64,000 nt of DNA, taken from the NCBI RefSeq assembly GCF_000731315.1, contig NZ_HG938354.1, positions 496,001 to 560,000 of the forward strand, given 5' to 3'. Below, in pieces: positions 1 to 8,321 of this stretch (position 1 is the first letter of the stretch; the number at the start of each line of letters is the position of its first letter). Source of the stretch: Neorhizobium galegae bv. orientalis str. HAMBI 540. Lineage in GTDB: Bacteria; Pseudomonadota; Alphaproteobacteria; Rhizobiales; Rhizobiaceae. A program made the position numbers and the translations under genes. Under the pieces are notes generated by a model. That model was not told the origin of the DNA, searched no databases, and saw only the letters and a program-made list of their open reading frames with translations.

Positions 1-786
<786 letters not shown>

Positions 787-796
787 GGAGGCAGCC

Positions 797-1015
797 ATGG
801 GGCCGCGGCGAGAGGTCTATGAGCGCGAGAGAAACGAAATCCAGCAGCAATATGCTCAGCATAACCTCGATAAGGATATGGCTGCCGACTATCGCTCAGG
901 CCTCGCCACCGACCCCAAGGAACATGTGCGCAAGCTGAAGACGCAAAATCGCGGCCTGTTGTTGCTTCTGGTCCTGATTGCCGTAATCGCCGCGGTCGCC
1001 TTCGCCATCTCCTGA
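797..1015 (+). CDS. small tail-anchored membrane protein, hypothetical
   Basis: A 72-residue protein with a charged, helix-prone N-terminal half and one hydrophobic segment at about residues 52-70 ([20 protein letters not shown]), ending right after it. This looks like a C-terminal membrane anchor. A good ribosome binding site (GAGGAGGCAGCC) precedes the ATG, which begins 10 bases after the thiolase stop. It sits between thiolase and FadB genes, so it is probably in the same operon. I do not recognise a family and assign no function. Confidence 0.75.
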   Translation: MGPRREVYERERNEIQQQYAQHNLDKDMAADYRSGLATDPKEHVRKLKTQNRGLLLLLVLIAVIAAVAFAIS

Positions 1016-1050
1016 CGGAAAACGAATTCAAGGGAAGAGGAAATCCCATC

Positions 1051-3267
1051 ATGAGCACCTACAAGAACTTCACCGTCGAAACCGACGCGGACGGCATTGC
1101 TCTCGTTACCTGGGACATGCCTGACAAATCCATGAACGTCTTCACCATGGAAGTGATGGACGAGATCGACGCGATCGTCGATGTGACGGTTGCGGATGCG
1201 GCCGTCAAGGGCGTCGTCTTCACGTCCGGCAAGTCGTCCTTCTCCGGCGGCGCCGATCTCACCATGATCAAGTCGATGTTCTCGATGCTCGCCGAGGAGC
1301 AGGCCAGGGACCCGGCGACCGCCGCGCAAAAGCTGTTCGATGCCGCCGGCCGCATGTCGTGGCTGTGGCGCAAGGTCGAGACCAACGGCAAGCCGTGGGT
1401 TTCGGCGATCAACGGCACCTGCATGGGCGGGGCGTTCGAGCTGTCGCTCGCCTGCCACGGCCGCGTTGCCGCCAATTCCAAGTCGGTAAAAATCGCGCTG
1501 CCGGAAGTCAAGGTCGGCATCTTCCCGGGCGCCGGCGGCACCCAGCGCGTGCCGCGGCTGGCCAACGCCCAGGACGCCCTGCAGATGATGACCACAGGTT
1601 CGTCGCTGACCGCCCAGCGCGCCAAGGCCATGGGCCTCGTGCACCAGGTCGTCGAGCCCGCCGAGCTGATCAATGCCGCCAAGCAGATGATCAAGGACGG
1701 CCTCAAAGCGGTCGCCCCCTGGGACGAAAAGGGTTTCAAGGTCCCCGGTGGCGGCATCTGGACGCCCGCTGCAGCCCAGCTCTGGCCAGCCGCCCCCGCC
1801 ATCCTGCGCCGCGAAAGCGCCGGCAACTATCCGGGTGCGCTCGCCATCCTGAAATGCGTCTATGAAGGCCTGCAGCTTCCCTTCGATACAGGCCTCAAGG
1901 TCGAGCAGCGGTATTTCACCGAGATCCTGCGCACCACCGAAGCGTTTTCGATGATCCGCTCTCTGTTCGTCTCCATGCAGGAGCTCGGCAAGGGCGCCCG
2001 CCGCCCGGCCGGTATCCCGAAGACGGAGTTCTCCAAGATCGGCGTCGTCGGCGCCGGCTTCATGGGCGCCTCGATCGCCTATGTGACGGCCGCCGCCGGC
2101 ATTCCCGTCATCCTCGTCGACCAGACCCAAGAAGCCGCCGAGAAGGGCAAGGCCCATTCCGAAAAGCTGGTGGCCGATCAGGTCGGCAAGGGCCGGATGA
2201 CCAAGGAGGAGGGCGAAAAGCTTCTCGCGCTGATTACCCCCACCCCGGATTACAAGGCGCTGTCCGACGCAAGCCTCGTCGTCGAGGCGGTGTTCGAGGA
2301 TCGCGCGGTGAAGAAGGCGGTCATCGAGGCGGTCGAAGCGGTCATCCCGGAAACCACCATCTTTGCCTCCAACACATCCACCCTGCCGATCACCGGCCTT
2401 GCGGAGAATTCGAAGCGTGCCGACCAGTTCATCGGCGTGCATTTTTTCTCGCCGGTCGAAAAGATGATGCTGACCGAGGTCATCCTCGGCGAAAAATCGG
2501 GAGACAAGGCGCTCGCCGTGGCGCTCGATTTCGTCGCCGCGATCAAGAAGACCCCGATCGTCGTCAACGATACCCGCGGCTTTTATGTCAACCGCTGCGT
2601 CTTCCGGTATATCAACGAAGCCTATGACATGCTCATCGAAGGCGTGCCGGCGGCGATGATCGAGAATGCCGCAAAGATGGCCGGCATGCCGGTCGGCCCG
2701 TTGTCGCTCAACGACGAGGTCGCCGTCGATCTGTCCCAGAAGATCATGAAGGCCTCGATCGCCGATCTCGGCCCCAACGCCGTCAAGCCGGAGCACATGG
2801 CGCTCGTCGACCAGCTGGTCGACGTGTTCGACCGCCGCGGCCGCAAGAATTCGAAGGGCTTTTACGAATACCCGGCCAAGCCCGCCAAGAAATTCCTCTG
2901 GCCCGAGCTGAAAACCCTCTACCCGCAGAAAAAGGCCTCGGAGGTGGATGTTAGCGTCCTGAAACAGCGCCTGCTGGTGACGATCGCGCTCGAAGCCGCC
3001 CGCACCGTCGAGGAAGGCATCGTCACCGATCCGCGCGAAGCCGACGTCGGCTCCATCCTCGGCTTCGGCTTCGCCCCCTATACCGGCGGCACGCTCTCCT
3101 ACATCGACGGCATGGGTGTGAAGAACTTTGTCGCCCTCTGCGAAAAGCTGGCCGCAAGCTACGGCCCCCACTTCAAGCCGACACCGCTCTTGAAGGACAT
3201 GGCGGCGAAGGGCGAGACGTTTTATGGGCGGTTTGACCCGTATGCGAAGGTGGGGGAGGCGGCTTGA
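1051..3267 (+). CDS. fadB: bifunctional enoyl-CoA hydratase / 3-hydroxyacyl-CoA dehydrogenase
   Basis: The 738-residue protein has the usual length of the FadB/FadJ alpha subunit. An N-terminal crotonase domain (about 1-290) carries the oxyanion loop FSGGADL and the two acid residues of the hydratase site, near Glu130 ([12 protein letters not shown]) and Glu152 ([20 protein letters not shown]). A Rossmann NAD domain starts near residue 330 ([14 protein letters not shown]), with HFFSPVEKM and GFYVNRC further on as in 3-hydroxyacyl-CoA dehydrogenases. It forms a beta-oxidation operon with the thiolase upstream. The ATG follows an AGAGGAAATCCCATC stretch. The pairing with FadA is clear; FadB versus FadJ cannot be decided. 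Confidence 0.96.
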   Translation: MSTYKNFTVETDADGIALVTWDMPDKSMNVFTMEVMDEIDAIVDVTVADAAVKGVVFTSGKSSFSGGADLTMIKSMFSMLAEEQARDPATAAQKLFDAAGRMSWLWRKVETNGKPWVSAINGTCMGGAFELSLACHGRVAANSKSVKIALPEVKVGIFPGAGGTQRVPRLANAQDALQMMTTGSSLTAQRAKAMGLVHQVVEPAELINAAKQMIKDGLKAVAPWDEKGFKVPGGGIWTPAAAQLWPAAPAILRRESAGNYPGALAILKCVYEGLQLPFDTGLKVEQRYFTEILRTTEAFSMIRSLFVSMQELGKGARRPAGIPKTEFSKIGVVGAGFMGASIAYVTAAAGIPVILVDQTQEAAEKGKAHSEKLVADQVGKGRMTKEEGEKLLALITPTPDYKALSDASLVVEAVFEDRAVKKAVIEAVEAVIPETTIFASNTSTLPITGLAENSKRADQFIGVHFFSPVEKMMLTEVILGEKSGDKALAVALDFVAAIKKTPIVVNDTRGFYVNRCVFRYINEAYDMLIEGVPAAMIENAAKMAGMPVGPLSLNDEVAVDLSQKIMKASIADLGPNAVKPEHMALVDQLVDVFDRRGRKNSKGFYEYPAKPAKKFLWPELKTLYPQKKASEVDVSVLKQRLLVTIALEAARTVEEGIVTDPREADVGSILGFGFAPYTGGTLSYIDGMGVKNFVALCEKLAASYGPHFKPTPLLKDMAAKGETFYGRFDPYAKVGEAA

Positions 3268-3454
3268 GGCTCCGAAAGCGGTTCCAAAGGGCAGGCCGCG
3301 CGGACTATGTTATGGAGTAGCGGAAGCGCACCTTTGGAAGCAAAGTAGCGCTCACGGCCACCTATCTCAGCTTCTCAGGGTAGGGGCTTCTGCCCACCAT
3401 GTCCTGGCCGCCGGGGTCCTTCATTGCCGTGTCACACGCCGGCTTGAGGAGAGA

Positions 3455-3733
3455 TCATCGTTTTGCTCCAGATGTATCGACTTTCTCGGCAAGCCAGATC
3501 TTGATCAGCGACTGGTATGGGACATCACGCTTGCCAGCGGCAACCTTGATCTGTTCCAGAAGCGAGTTGGGCAGACGCAAGGAGATCGACGTGGATGACG
3601 GCTTCAGGTTCGGCAATCGCACGTTCGCGGCCTTGCTCCAGTCGACATGATCAGCGGAATCATGGTGTTCCCAATAGGTCCGCTCTTCGGCTTCCGTACT
3701 GAAGTGCGGCACGGGATCAGGCTTTCTGCTCAT
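3455..3733 (-). CDS. CopG/BrnA-type antitoxin
   Basis: The 92-residue protein resembles CopG-like antitoxins that accompany BrnT toxins. The N-terminal segment EAEERTYWEHHDSADHVDW and the segment SSTSISLRLPNSLLEQIKV, followed by DVPYQSLIKIWLAEK, match the ribbon-helix-helix antitoxin pattern. Its start lies inside the last codons of the toxin gene (17-base overlap), so the two are translationally coupled. It probably neutralises the toxin and represses the shared promoter at the inverted repeat at 4024-4042. Family assignment is from recognised motifs only. Confidence 0.85.
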   Translation of the reverse strand: MSRKPDPVPHFSTEAEERTYWEHHDSADHVDWSKAANVRLPNLKPSSTSISLRLPNSLLEQIKVAAGKRDVPYQSLIKIWLAEKVDTSGAKR

Positions 3734-4019
3734 AATAGCTCCGCTCCTTCCGGCTCATATCCCCGGCGGAAATCACCCGGATTCTCGTTTCGTTTGCCCC
3801 AAGCGTGAAGGTGATATGGAGCAACCTTCCGTCATCGGTCCGACCGAGCGCATGAATGCGCTGCTCGGTAAAGCTATGTCTCAGATCGGGTATCATCAGC
3901 AGCGGCTCGTTAAAGAACACCTGCTCAGCTTCGCTCTGGCTGACGTCGTGTTTGTCGGCACTCTTGCGGGCATTTGCCTCGTCCCACTCGAATCCGACAA
4001 TCAGTTCCCAATCGATCAT
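3717..4019 (-). CDS. BrnT family toxin (DUF497)
   Basis: The 100-residue protein has the DUF497/BrnT hallmark near its N-terminus (FEWDEANARKSADKHDVS, then SEAEQVF) and the typical LLHITFTLGANETRIRVISAG core, ending in RKERSYYEQ. BrnT proteins are RelE-fold ribonuclease toxins that inhibit translation. The toxin gene comes first and the antitoxin second, the usual BrnT-BrnA order. The start codon is preceded by an AT-rich promoter-like palindrome rather than a strong ribosome binding site. All core motifs are present, so it looks intact. Confidence 0.87.
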   Translation of the reverse strand: MIDWELIVGFEWDEANARKSADKHDVSQSEAEQVFFNEPLLMIPDLRHSFTEQRIHALGRTDDGRLLHITFTLGANETRIRVISAGDMSRKERSYYEQKA

Positions 4020-4023
4020 TGAT

Positions 4024-4042
4024 GTATATTGCCATAATATAC
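4024..4042. promoter_or_regulatory. candidate operator/promoter of the BrnT/BrnA pair
   Basis: A perfect inverted repeat GTATATT-GCCAT-AATATAC lies 5 bases upstream of the toxin ATG. On the minus strand it contains a TATTAT element that could serve as -10 box. Antitoxins of this class repress their own operon by binding such palindromes, so this is the likely autoregulatory site. That role is inferred. Confidence 0.6.
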
Positions 4043-4544
4043 GCGGGGTTCAAGGCCGGAGGAAACGTGAAGGAGGAAATGCTTTCCAAAGCCGGGCCTT
4101 CCGGCGCCGCTGCGGCTCATCAAAGTCGGCAGATCTGCTTGAACGCCATGTCGTCTCCGCGGCGTCCTCGCGGCCTGCCTTACTGACATTGAGCGCGTTT
4201 TCCTGGCGGCGGCTTCTGGCGGTTCGCGATGGGCAAGCCGCGCCCTTCCTCATCATGTTGACCACCGCGAAAGGGTCGGATGTCGCGCCGATCCACAACC
4301 GTGAGATCGTGATGTTGAGGCGGAAGGCTGGAGCCATGGGCTCCTCCACCCAAGCCGGGAGGAACTCCTGCGGCCGGGCGATGACGGTGATCTCGCCATC
4401 AAAAGGCCCGTTCCGGCTACCCCCATTCCGGCAGCGGCTGCCCAAGCCAAGGCCGCCCGATTTCACCTCCCACCCCGCTTCCCCAATCCCATTTTTCCTT
4501 CTATCTTCCCCCGCATTCATCAAGCTCAGGTTGCAGGAGGGGTC
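4043..4544. other. non-coding stretch, possibly decayed gene
   Basis: About 500 bases without a convincing gene. Open frames exist on both strands but lack ribosome binding sites, and their translations are rich in Arg, Ser and Trp without recognisable motifs. A minus-strand piece (about 4255-4400) gives a somewhat protein-like translation (ARPQEFLPAWVEEPMAPAF...). It could be the remnant of a lost gene, but I could not identify it. Confidence 0.3.
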
Positions 4545-4874
4545 ATGTTTGGAGAGGTAAAATATCGTCTGGGTGGCTTGCTGGTCCTGGTTGTCGGGGC
4601 GGCAGTGGGATGGTCGGCCGTTTGGCAGCCGCTTCACCAGGCGGAGTTGGGCACAGATACCGTCACGTGGATGCCGCGCATCGTCGTTCTGCTGGCGGTC
4701 TGCGCGGTTTTCGGTGTCTATTTTCTGTTCACCGGCAACCGCTATCCCTATCGCGATGTCAAGCGCAGCACGTTGACGACGGCGGGGTGGATCTTGTTTG
4801 CGATCACCGCCGTGGCTGCGGTCGCGGGTTTCTTCTGGATGGATATGACGTTGAAGTCGCTCGGCTACCACTGA
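4545..4874 (+). CDS. small three-helix membrane protein, hypothetical
   Basis: The 109-residue protein has three hydrophobic segments, at about residues 10-27, 42-62 and 76-96, each long enough to span the membrane. A strong ribosome binding site (GCAGGAGGGGTC) is placed right before the ATG. I recognise no family. Its stop codon sits at the left edge of a 200-base sequence that is found again at 7084-7286, so its 3' end is part of a duplication. Confidence 0.75.
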   Translation: MFGEVKYRLGGLLVLVVGAAVGWSAVWQPLHQAELGTDTVTWMPRIVVLLAVCAVFGVYFLFTGNRYPYRDVKRSTLTTAGWILFAITAVAAVAGFFWMDMTLKSLGYH

Positions 4875-5071
4875 TCGCGCGCTGGGCGCCGGTGCTTGTC
4901 ATCCGGCCGCCACTCGCCGATCCTGGCAAAGCAACGAGCGATAGCTTTCGATCTGGATCGGCAGTTCGCCAACTGGGAGCCGCTCATGGACCTTGCCACC
5001 GAAGCCCTCGCCTTCACCGATCCCGCGGATTGGGCCTCCTGGCTCACCGCCCACCACGCCACCTCATCCGG
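4868..5071 (+). repeat. imperfect direct repeat, copy A (ydeI 5' region)
   Basis: This stretch, from the stop codon of the upstream membrane protein through the ydeI leader and its first 28 or so codons, recurs at 7084-7286. The copies share long identical runs, for example TGGACCTTGCCACCGAAGCC just after the start codon and GGATTGGGCCTCCTGGCT further on, with scattered substitutions and a one-base length difference. The repeats flank the AbiE-type genes. Confidence 0.85.
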
Positions 5072-5549
5072 CGCCTGGCTGCAGATCGGCAAGAAGAACC
5101 CGAAGCGGACCCTGATCACCATCGACGAGGCGCTGGACGTGGCGCTCTGCCATGGCTGGATCGACAGCCAGCGCAAGGGCTTCGATGCCGCCTGCTATCT
5201 GCAGCGGTATTCGCCGCGCCGCGCCAAAAGCCCGTGGTCGAAGCTTAATGTCGATCGGGTGGCGCAGCTCACGCAGGCCGGGCGGATGCAGCCGGCGGGA
5301 TTGGCGGAAGTCGAGGCGGCGAAGGCCGACGGACGCTGGGTGGTCGCCTATGCGCCGCAGCGCGAGGCCGGCCTGCCGGACGACCTGATGGCGGCGCTCG
5401 CTGAAAATGCCGCCGCCAGCGCTGCCTTCGAAAAGCTCGACAAGACCGGCCAGTACGCGGTCGTCCTGCCGCTCCTCAAAGCTACGACCCCGAAAATCCG
5501 CGCCGCGCGGCTCGAAAAGGCGGTCGCGAAGCTGGAAAAACTTGAATAG
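4986..5549 (+). CDS. YdeI/OmpD-associated family protein
   Basis: The 187-residue protein begins DLATEALAFTDPADWASWL and contains the family signature around VALCHGWIDSQRKGFDAACY, followed by QRYSPRRAKSPWSKLN. This matches the YdeI/OmpD-associated family, linked in enterobacteria to resistance to some antimicrobial peptides; the biochemical role is unknown. The ATG at 4986 is chosen because the family starts here and a GGGAG lies just upstream; a TTG at 4896 would add 30 poorly conserved residues. The gene looks complete, unlike its partial copy near 7201. Confidence 0.85.
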   Translation: MDLATEALAFTDPADWASWLTAHHATSSGAWLQIGKKNPKRTLITIDEALDVALCHGWIDSQRKGFDAACYLQRYSPRRAKSPWSKLNVDRVAQLTQAGRMQPAGLAEVEAAKADGRWVVAYAPQREAGLPDDLMAALAENAAASAAFEKLDKTGQYAVVLPLLKATTPKIRAARLEKAVAKLEKLE

Positions 5550-5854
5550 GCGGCACAGGGCGGCGATTCAAAAAAGAACCTATCACCTTGTCTAGGAAAT
5601 GAGGCCTCTTGGTCCACTTTGGGGTCGGAAAGTCCGCTACTAGCATACGCGGCGTTCATCCAATGCCTCAAAAGGCTTGGCCACATACGGAAGATCACAG
5701 CGGCTCGGCGAAAAGCGTGGAAGTCCATCAGAACCGACTGTTCGCATCAGAATTTATCACCGCTGTATATTTTAGAGGTATCACTGGCGATAAATCTAAG
5801 GTGACCGCGACGCCATAGATTGATAAACAGTGCAATTTATGCCAGGAATACATT
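5550..5854. promoter_or_regulatory. AT-rich upstream region of the abiE-like pair with candidate operators
   Basis: About 300 bases with no supported gene. The last 100 bases are clearly AT-rich and carry an imperfect inverted repeat: ATTTATCACC at 5752-5761 and GGCGATAAAT at 5786-5795. A further GATAAA and ATTTAT lie at 5822-5840, just before the abiEi start. AbiEi antitoxins are known to bind inverted repeats upstream of their own gene, so these are candidate autoregulation sites. The assignment is inferred from position and symmetry. Confidence 0.45.
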
Positions 5855-6625
5855 ATGGCTATATCACGAGGTGAAAAACTAAGGACACTTTTGGATGCGT
5901 GGGTTCCCGGAATGGTGGCGACCAGCGCCTGGCTCAAAGGCCTGGGCGTGTCACCTCAACACGCCCAACAATACGTCTCCAGCCATTGGCTCGAACCGGT
6001 GGCAATGGGCGTGTTCCGGCGGCCCAGCGAGACCCCGACCTGGGAAGGCGCCCTCTACAGTCTGCAAACCCAGCTCGATCTGCAGGTCCATGTCGGCGCC
6101 CTGAGCGCACTCGCATCGGAGGGGTCGGCCCATTACATGCGGCTGGGTCGCGAAACCGTCTTCCTTTTTTCCAAGACGGGGGGCGTTCTGCCCGGCTGGT
6201 TCAGGACCCATGATTGGGGTGTCGATCTTCGGCATACACAAACACAATTCCTGCCCGCCCATCTCGGTGTCCGGGACACCGAGATGGGCGGGTTCAGGCT
6301 GAAAGCCTCGACAGCCGAGCGCGCCATCCTCGAATGTCTGCACCTGGCACCGAAGACGGTCGATCTGATGGAGACCTTTGAGGTGCTGGAGGGCCTTCGA
6401 ACGTTGCGCCCCGCTCTGATGCAGTCGCTGCTGGAAGCCTGCGCCTCCATCAAGGTCAAACGTCTTTTCCTCTTCATGGCGGACAAGGCTTCCCTGCCGG
6501 TTCTCTCTCATCTGCACACCGACGCGCTTGACTTGGGGACCGGAGACCGAGCGATGGTGAAGGGCGGCGTCTATATCGCCAAACATCGCCTGATCGTGCC
6601 CAAGGAACTGGCCGTCCATGAATGA
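5855..6625 (+). CDS. abiEi: AbiEi-type antitoxin / transcriptional regulator
   Basis: The 256-residue protein resembles AbiEi antitoxins of type IV toxin-antitoxin systems. It has an N-terminal winged-helix-like region (about 5-60; MVATSAWLKGLGVSPQHAQQY, then a GVFRRP turn) and a longer C-terminal domain containing STAERAILECLHLAPKTVDLMETFEVLEGL, which is characteristic of the family. It starts after AGGAATACATT and overlaps the toxin start by 8 bases, indicating coupling. Normally it would repress the operon and antagonise the nucleotidyltransferase toxin. Here the toxin appears truncated, so it may now be an orphan regulator. Confidence 0.85.
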   Translation: MAISRGEKLRTLLDAWVPGMVATSAWLKGLGVSPQHAQQYVSSHWLEPVAMGVFRRPSETPTWEGALYSLQTQLDLQVHVGALSALASEGSAHYMRLGRETVFLFSKTGGVLPGWFRTHDWGVDLRHTQTQFLPAHLGVRDTEMGGFRLKASTAERAILECLHLAPKTVDLMETFEVLEGLRTLRPALMQSLLEACASIKVKRLFLFMADKASLPVLSHLHTDALDLGTGDRAMVKGGVYIAKHRLIVPKELAVHE

Positions 6626-7322
6626 GGCATACAGACACCAAGTGCGGTTGCTGCTGGATGTCCTTCCCCTCGTTGCCGAGGAGAAGGTGTTCGCTCTCAA
6701 AGGCGGAACGGCGATCAATCTCTTCGAGCGTGATCTTCCCAGGCTCTCCGTCGACATTGACCTCACCTATCTGCCATTCGACGCACGAGATGCCGCCTTG
6801 GCCGCGATCTCCGAAGCGCTGCAGCGGATCAGGGCCCGCATCGAGAAGACCGTCGCCAAGACCCGGGTCACGCTCGTCGTCCAGCCAGGCGGCCTCGAAG
6901 CCAAGCTGCACTGCCAGCGTGGCCGCGTTCAGATCAAGATCGAAGTCAATCCAACGCTTCGCGGTCATCTCATGCCGACGCGGCTCATGTCCTGTACGGC
7001 CCGCGTGCAGGACGAGTTTGAAATGTTCGTGGAGGCCCCCGTCGTTTCCCACGGCGAACCGTTCCGCGGGAAAATCTGCGCCGCCACTGACCGCGCCAGG
7101 CGTCGGAGCCTGTCATCCGGTCGCCGACCGCCGATCCCTGCCAACACAACGAGCAATAGCTTGCGATGCGGACCGGCAGTTCGCCAACCGAGAGCCGCCC
7201 ATGGACCTTGCCACCGAAGCCCTCGCCATCACCGATCCTGCGGATTGGGCCTCCTGGCTTTCCGCCCATCACGCCACCTCGTCCGCATCTGGTGTCAGTA
7301 CCGGAGCAATGCTCCCCAATAG
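6618..7322 (+). pseudogene. abiEii: AbiEii-type nucleotidyltransferase toxin, C-terminally truncated
   Basis: The first 158 or so residues match AbiEii toxins. The nucleotidyltransferase motif is intact (LKGGTAINLF, then DIDLTY, with Asp46 and Asp48), followed by the KIEVNP strand and the start of the conserved GKICAA motif. Family members run to about 300 residues and continue with a DRQHPRDLFD-like segment. Here the similarity stops at about base 7090, where the sequence changes into the second copy of the ydeI upstream region. The open frame then runs to 7322 through unrelated, Arg-rich translation. I judge the toxin to be inactivated by recombination, although the frame itself is open. 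Confidence 0.8.
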
Positions 7323-7413
7323 CGCCGTTTGAATCGTCCCCAGGTGCTGCGGCCGCTGGTCTTCCGGGCGCGCGCCCCGGAAGACCAGCGGCGCGGGGCT
7401 CGAAAAGGCGGTC
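7084..7413 (+). pseudogene. decayed partial second copy of the ydeI-family gene (repeat copy B)
   Basis: Bases 7084-7286 repeat 4868-5071 with substitutions. The start codon (7201) and first 28 or so codons of the ydeI-like gene are recognisable. The similarity then breaks. A 17-base run GGCTCGAAAAGGCGGTC at 7397-7413 equals bases 5509-5525 near the 3' end of the intact gene. This copy therefore looks like a gene with a large internal deletion. A perfect long hairpin (7352-7392) now sits between the two surviving parts. Confidence 0.75.
7352..7392. repeat. perfect 17-bp inverted repeat (hairpin)
   Basis: The arm GCCGCTGGTCTTCCGGG (7352-7368) is perfectly complementary to CCCGGAAGACCAGCGGC (7376-7392), with a 7-base loop CGCGCGC. 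No T-run follows on either strand, so it is not a classical intrinsic terminator. It lies inside the deleted part of the ydeI remnant and may mark a rearrangement or a small mobile palindrome. Confidence 0.7.
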
Positions 7414-7516
7414 TCCTCCGCAACGGGGTTCGACGTGGCTGGCTGGGATCGCGACAAGCGATTCGTATTTTTTGGTGGATTTTACATTCTTGCAAGAACA
7501 CTAAACTTGCTAATAT

Positions 7517-7532
7517 ATGAGGGGTCCCTCAT
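7517..7532. promoter_or_regulatory. inverted repeat between promoter-like box and sulfotransferase start
   Basis: ATGAGGG-GT-CCCTCAT lies 6 bases before the ATG at 7538. It is just downstream of TTGCAA and TAATAT elements (from about 7490) that resemble -35 and -10 boxes, although their spacing of 15 bases is short. The repeat covers the only ribosome-binding-like bases, so it could be a repressor site or a hairpin controlling translation. Function is inferred. Confidence 0.4.
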
Positions 7533-7537
7533 AAGCT

Positions 7538-8272
7538 ATGGCAAACCCCGAAAGCCGAGTCACCCTCACTGATATCATGACACGTTGTAATTGCTGGCAT
7601 ATCATTTCATACCCTCGAAGCGGTAACCATGCCGTTCGTGCAATCGTTGAACGCTTCAGCGGCAGGCCCACACTTGGATGTCCCGGAGCGGAAAGAGACG
7701 ACCTGCCAATTTATCTTAGAGGTCCAAATCAAAGTCTGAACCTGATCAAAATTCGCGATCAACAATGCGTTGCAAGGAAATCACATTTTCTTCGCGAATT
7801 TATTAAGCACGACGCGCAAGAAACAGAAGCTGGCATCATACTCATTACTAGAGATCCGCTCGAAGCGATCACTTCGCATATTTATGCTGCTGTAAAGCCT
7901 CGGTTGTTTCGCAGACGGGTGAAATGCTTTTTTGCCGTGCGAGAGGCTGTGGATGATTATTTGGGCTCCGTGTTTGCTTTTCGCGCTATGCATGAGCGGA
8001 AGCGTATTCATGTCTGTTATGAGGATTTCATCCGCCCAAACTCTGACGTGCCTGCCAAACTGATACAGGCGATGGGGCTGAGTGCTCGCCCAACGGAAGC
8101 TGAAGTTGCCGAGACATTGTCGCTTGCATTTGGTAGCCTTCAAAGACCGGGACATGCAAAGCGTGATTGCAAAGTTGCGGAAAAAATAAAGAATGAGATC
8201 TCTAAGCGGCTAACTTACGACCAAGTCCTGACACTTGCTCGATTTCAGTCGGGAGACCTTACAGTAATATAG
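7538..8272 (+). CDS. sulfotransferase-domain protein
   Basis: The 244-residue protein has the two PAPS-binding motifs of sulfotransferases: the 5'-phosphosulfate loop YPRSGNH at residues 25-31 and the 3'-phosphate motif ITRDPLEAITSH with Arg105. It should transfer sulfate from PAPS to a sugar or lipid acceptor. The genes for PAPS synthesis (cysD, cysNC) lie next to it, converging from the other strand, which supports a dedicated sulfation unit. The acceptor is unknown; a surface polysaccharide is plausible given the acyltransferase nearby. The gene is visibly AT-richer than the flanking core genes, suggesting transfer. The start is uncertain; an internal ATG at 7577 would still keep the P-loop. 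Confidence 0.8.
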   Translation: MANPESRVTLTDIMTRCNCWHIISYPRSGNHAVRAIVERFSGRPTLGCPGAERDDLPIYLRGPNQSLNLIKIRDQQCVARKSHFLREFIKHDAQETEAGIILITRDPLEAITSHIYAAVKPRLFRRRVKCFFAVREAVDDYLGSVFAFRAMHERKRIHVCYEDFIRPNSDVPAKLIQAMGLSARPTEAEVAETLSLAFGSLQRPGHAKRDCKVAEKIKNEISKRLTYDQVLTLARFQSGDLTVI

Positions 8273-8321
8273 GCGAAAGGGCGTCATCAGTAACAAAAAA
8301 GGACAAACGAGGTGTGGCAAT

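Noticed and set aside
889..3171. A 760-codon minus-strand open frame opposite the FadB-type gene
   Set aside because: It is a shadow: the translation is dominated by Gly, Asp, His and Arg, as expected from the antisense of a GC-rich gene, and the plus strand encodes an unmistakable enzyme.
4050..4871. A 273-codon minus-strand open frame in the accessory patch
   Set aside because: It runs antisense through the small membrane-protein gene, which has a strong ribosome binding site and three clear membrane helices. No family motif was seen. Only a short internal part looked protein-like, and it is recorded as a possible remnant.
6618..7322. Frameshift in the AbiEii toxin gene
   Set aside because: The loss of similarity coincides with the start of the ydeI repeat, so recombination explains the truncation better than an indel.
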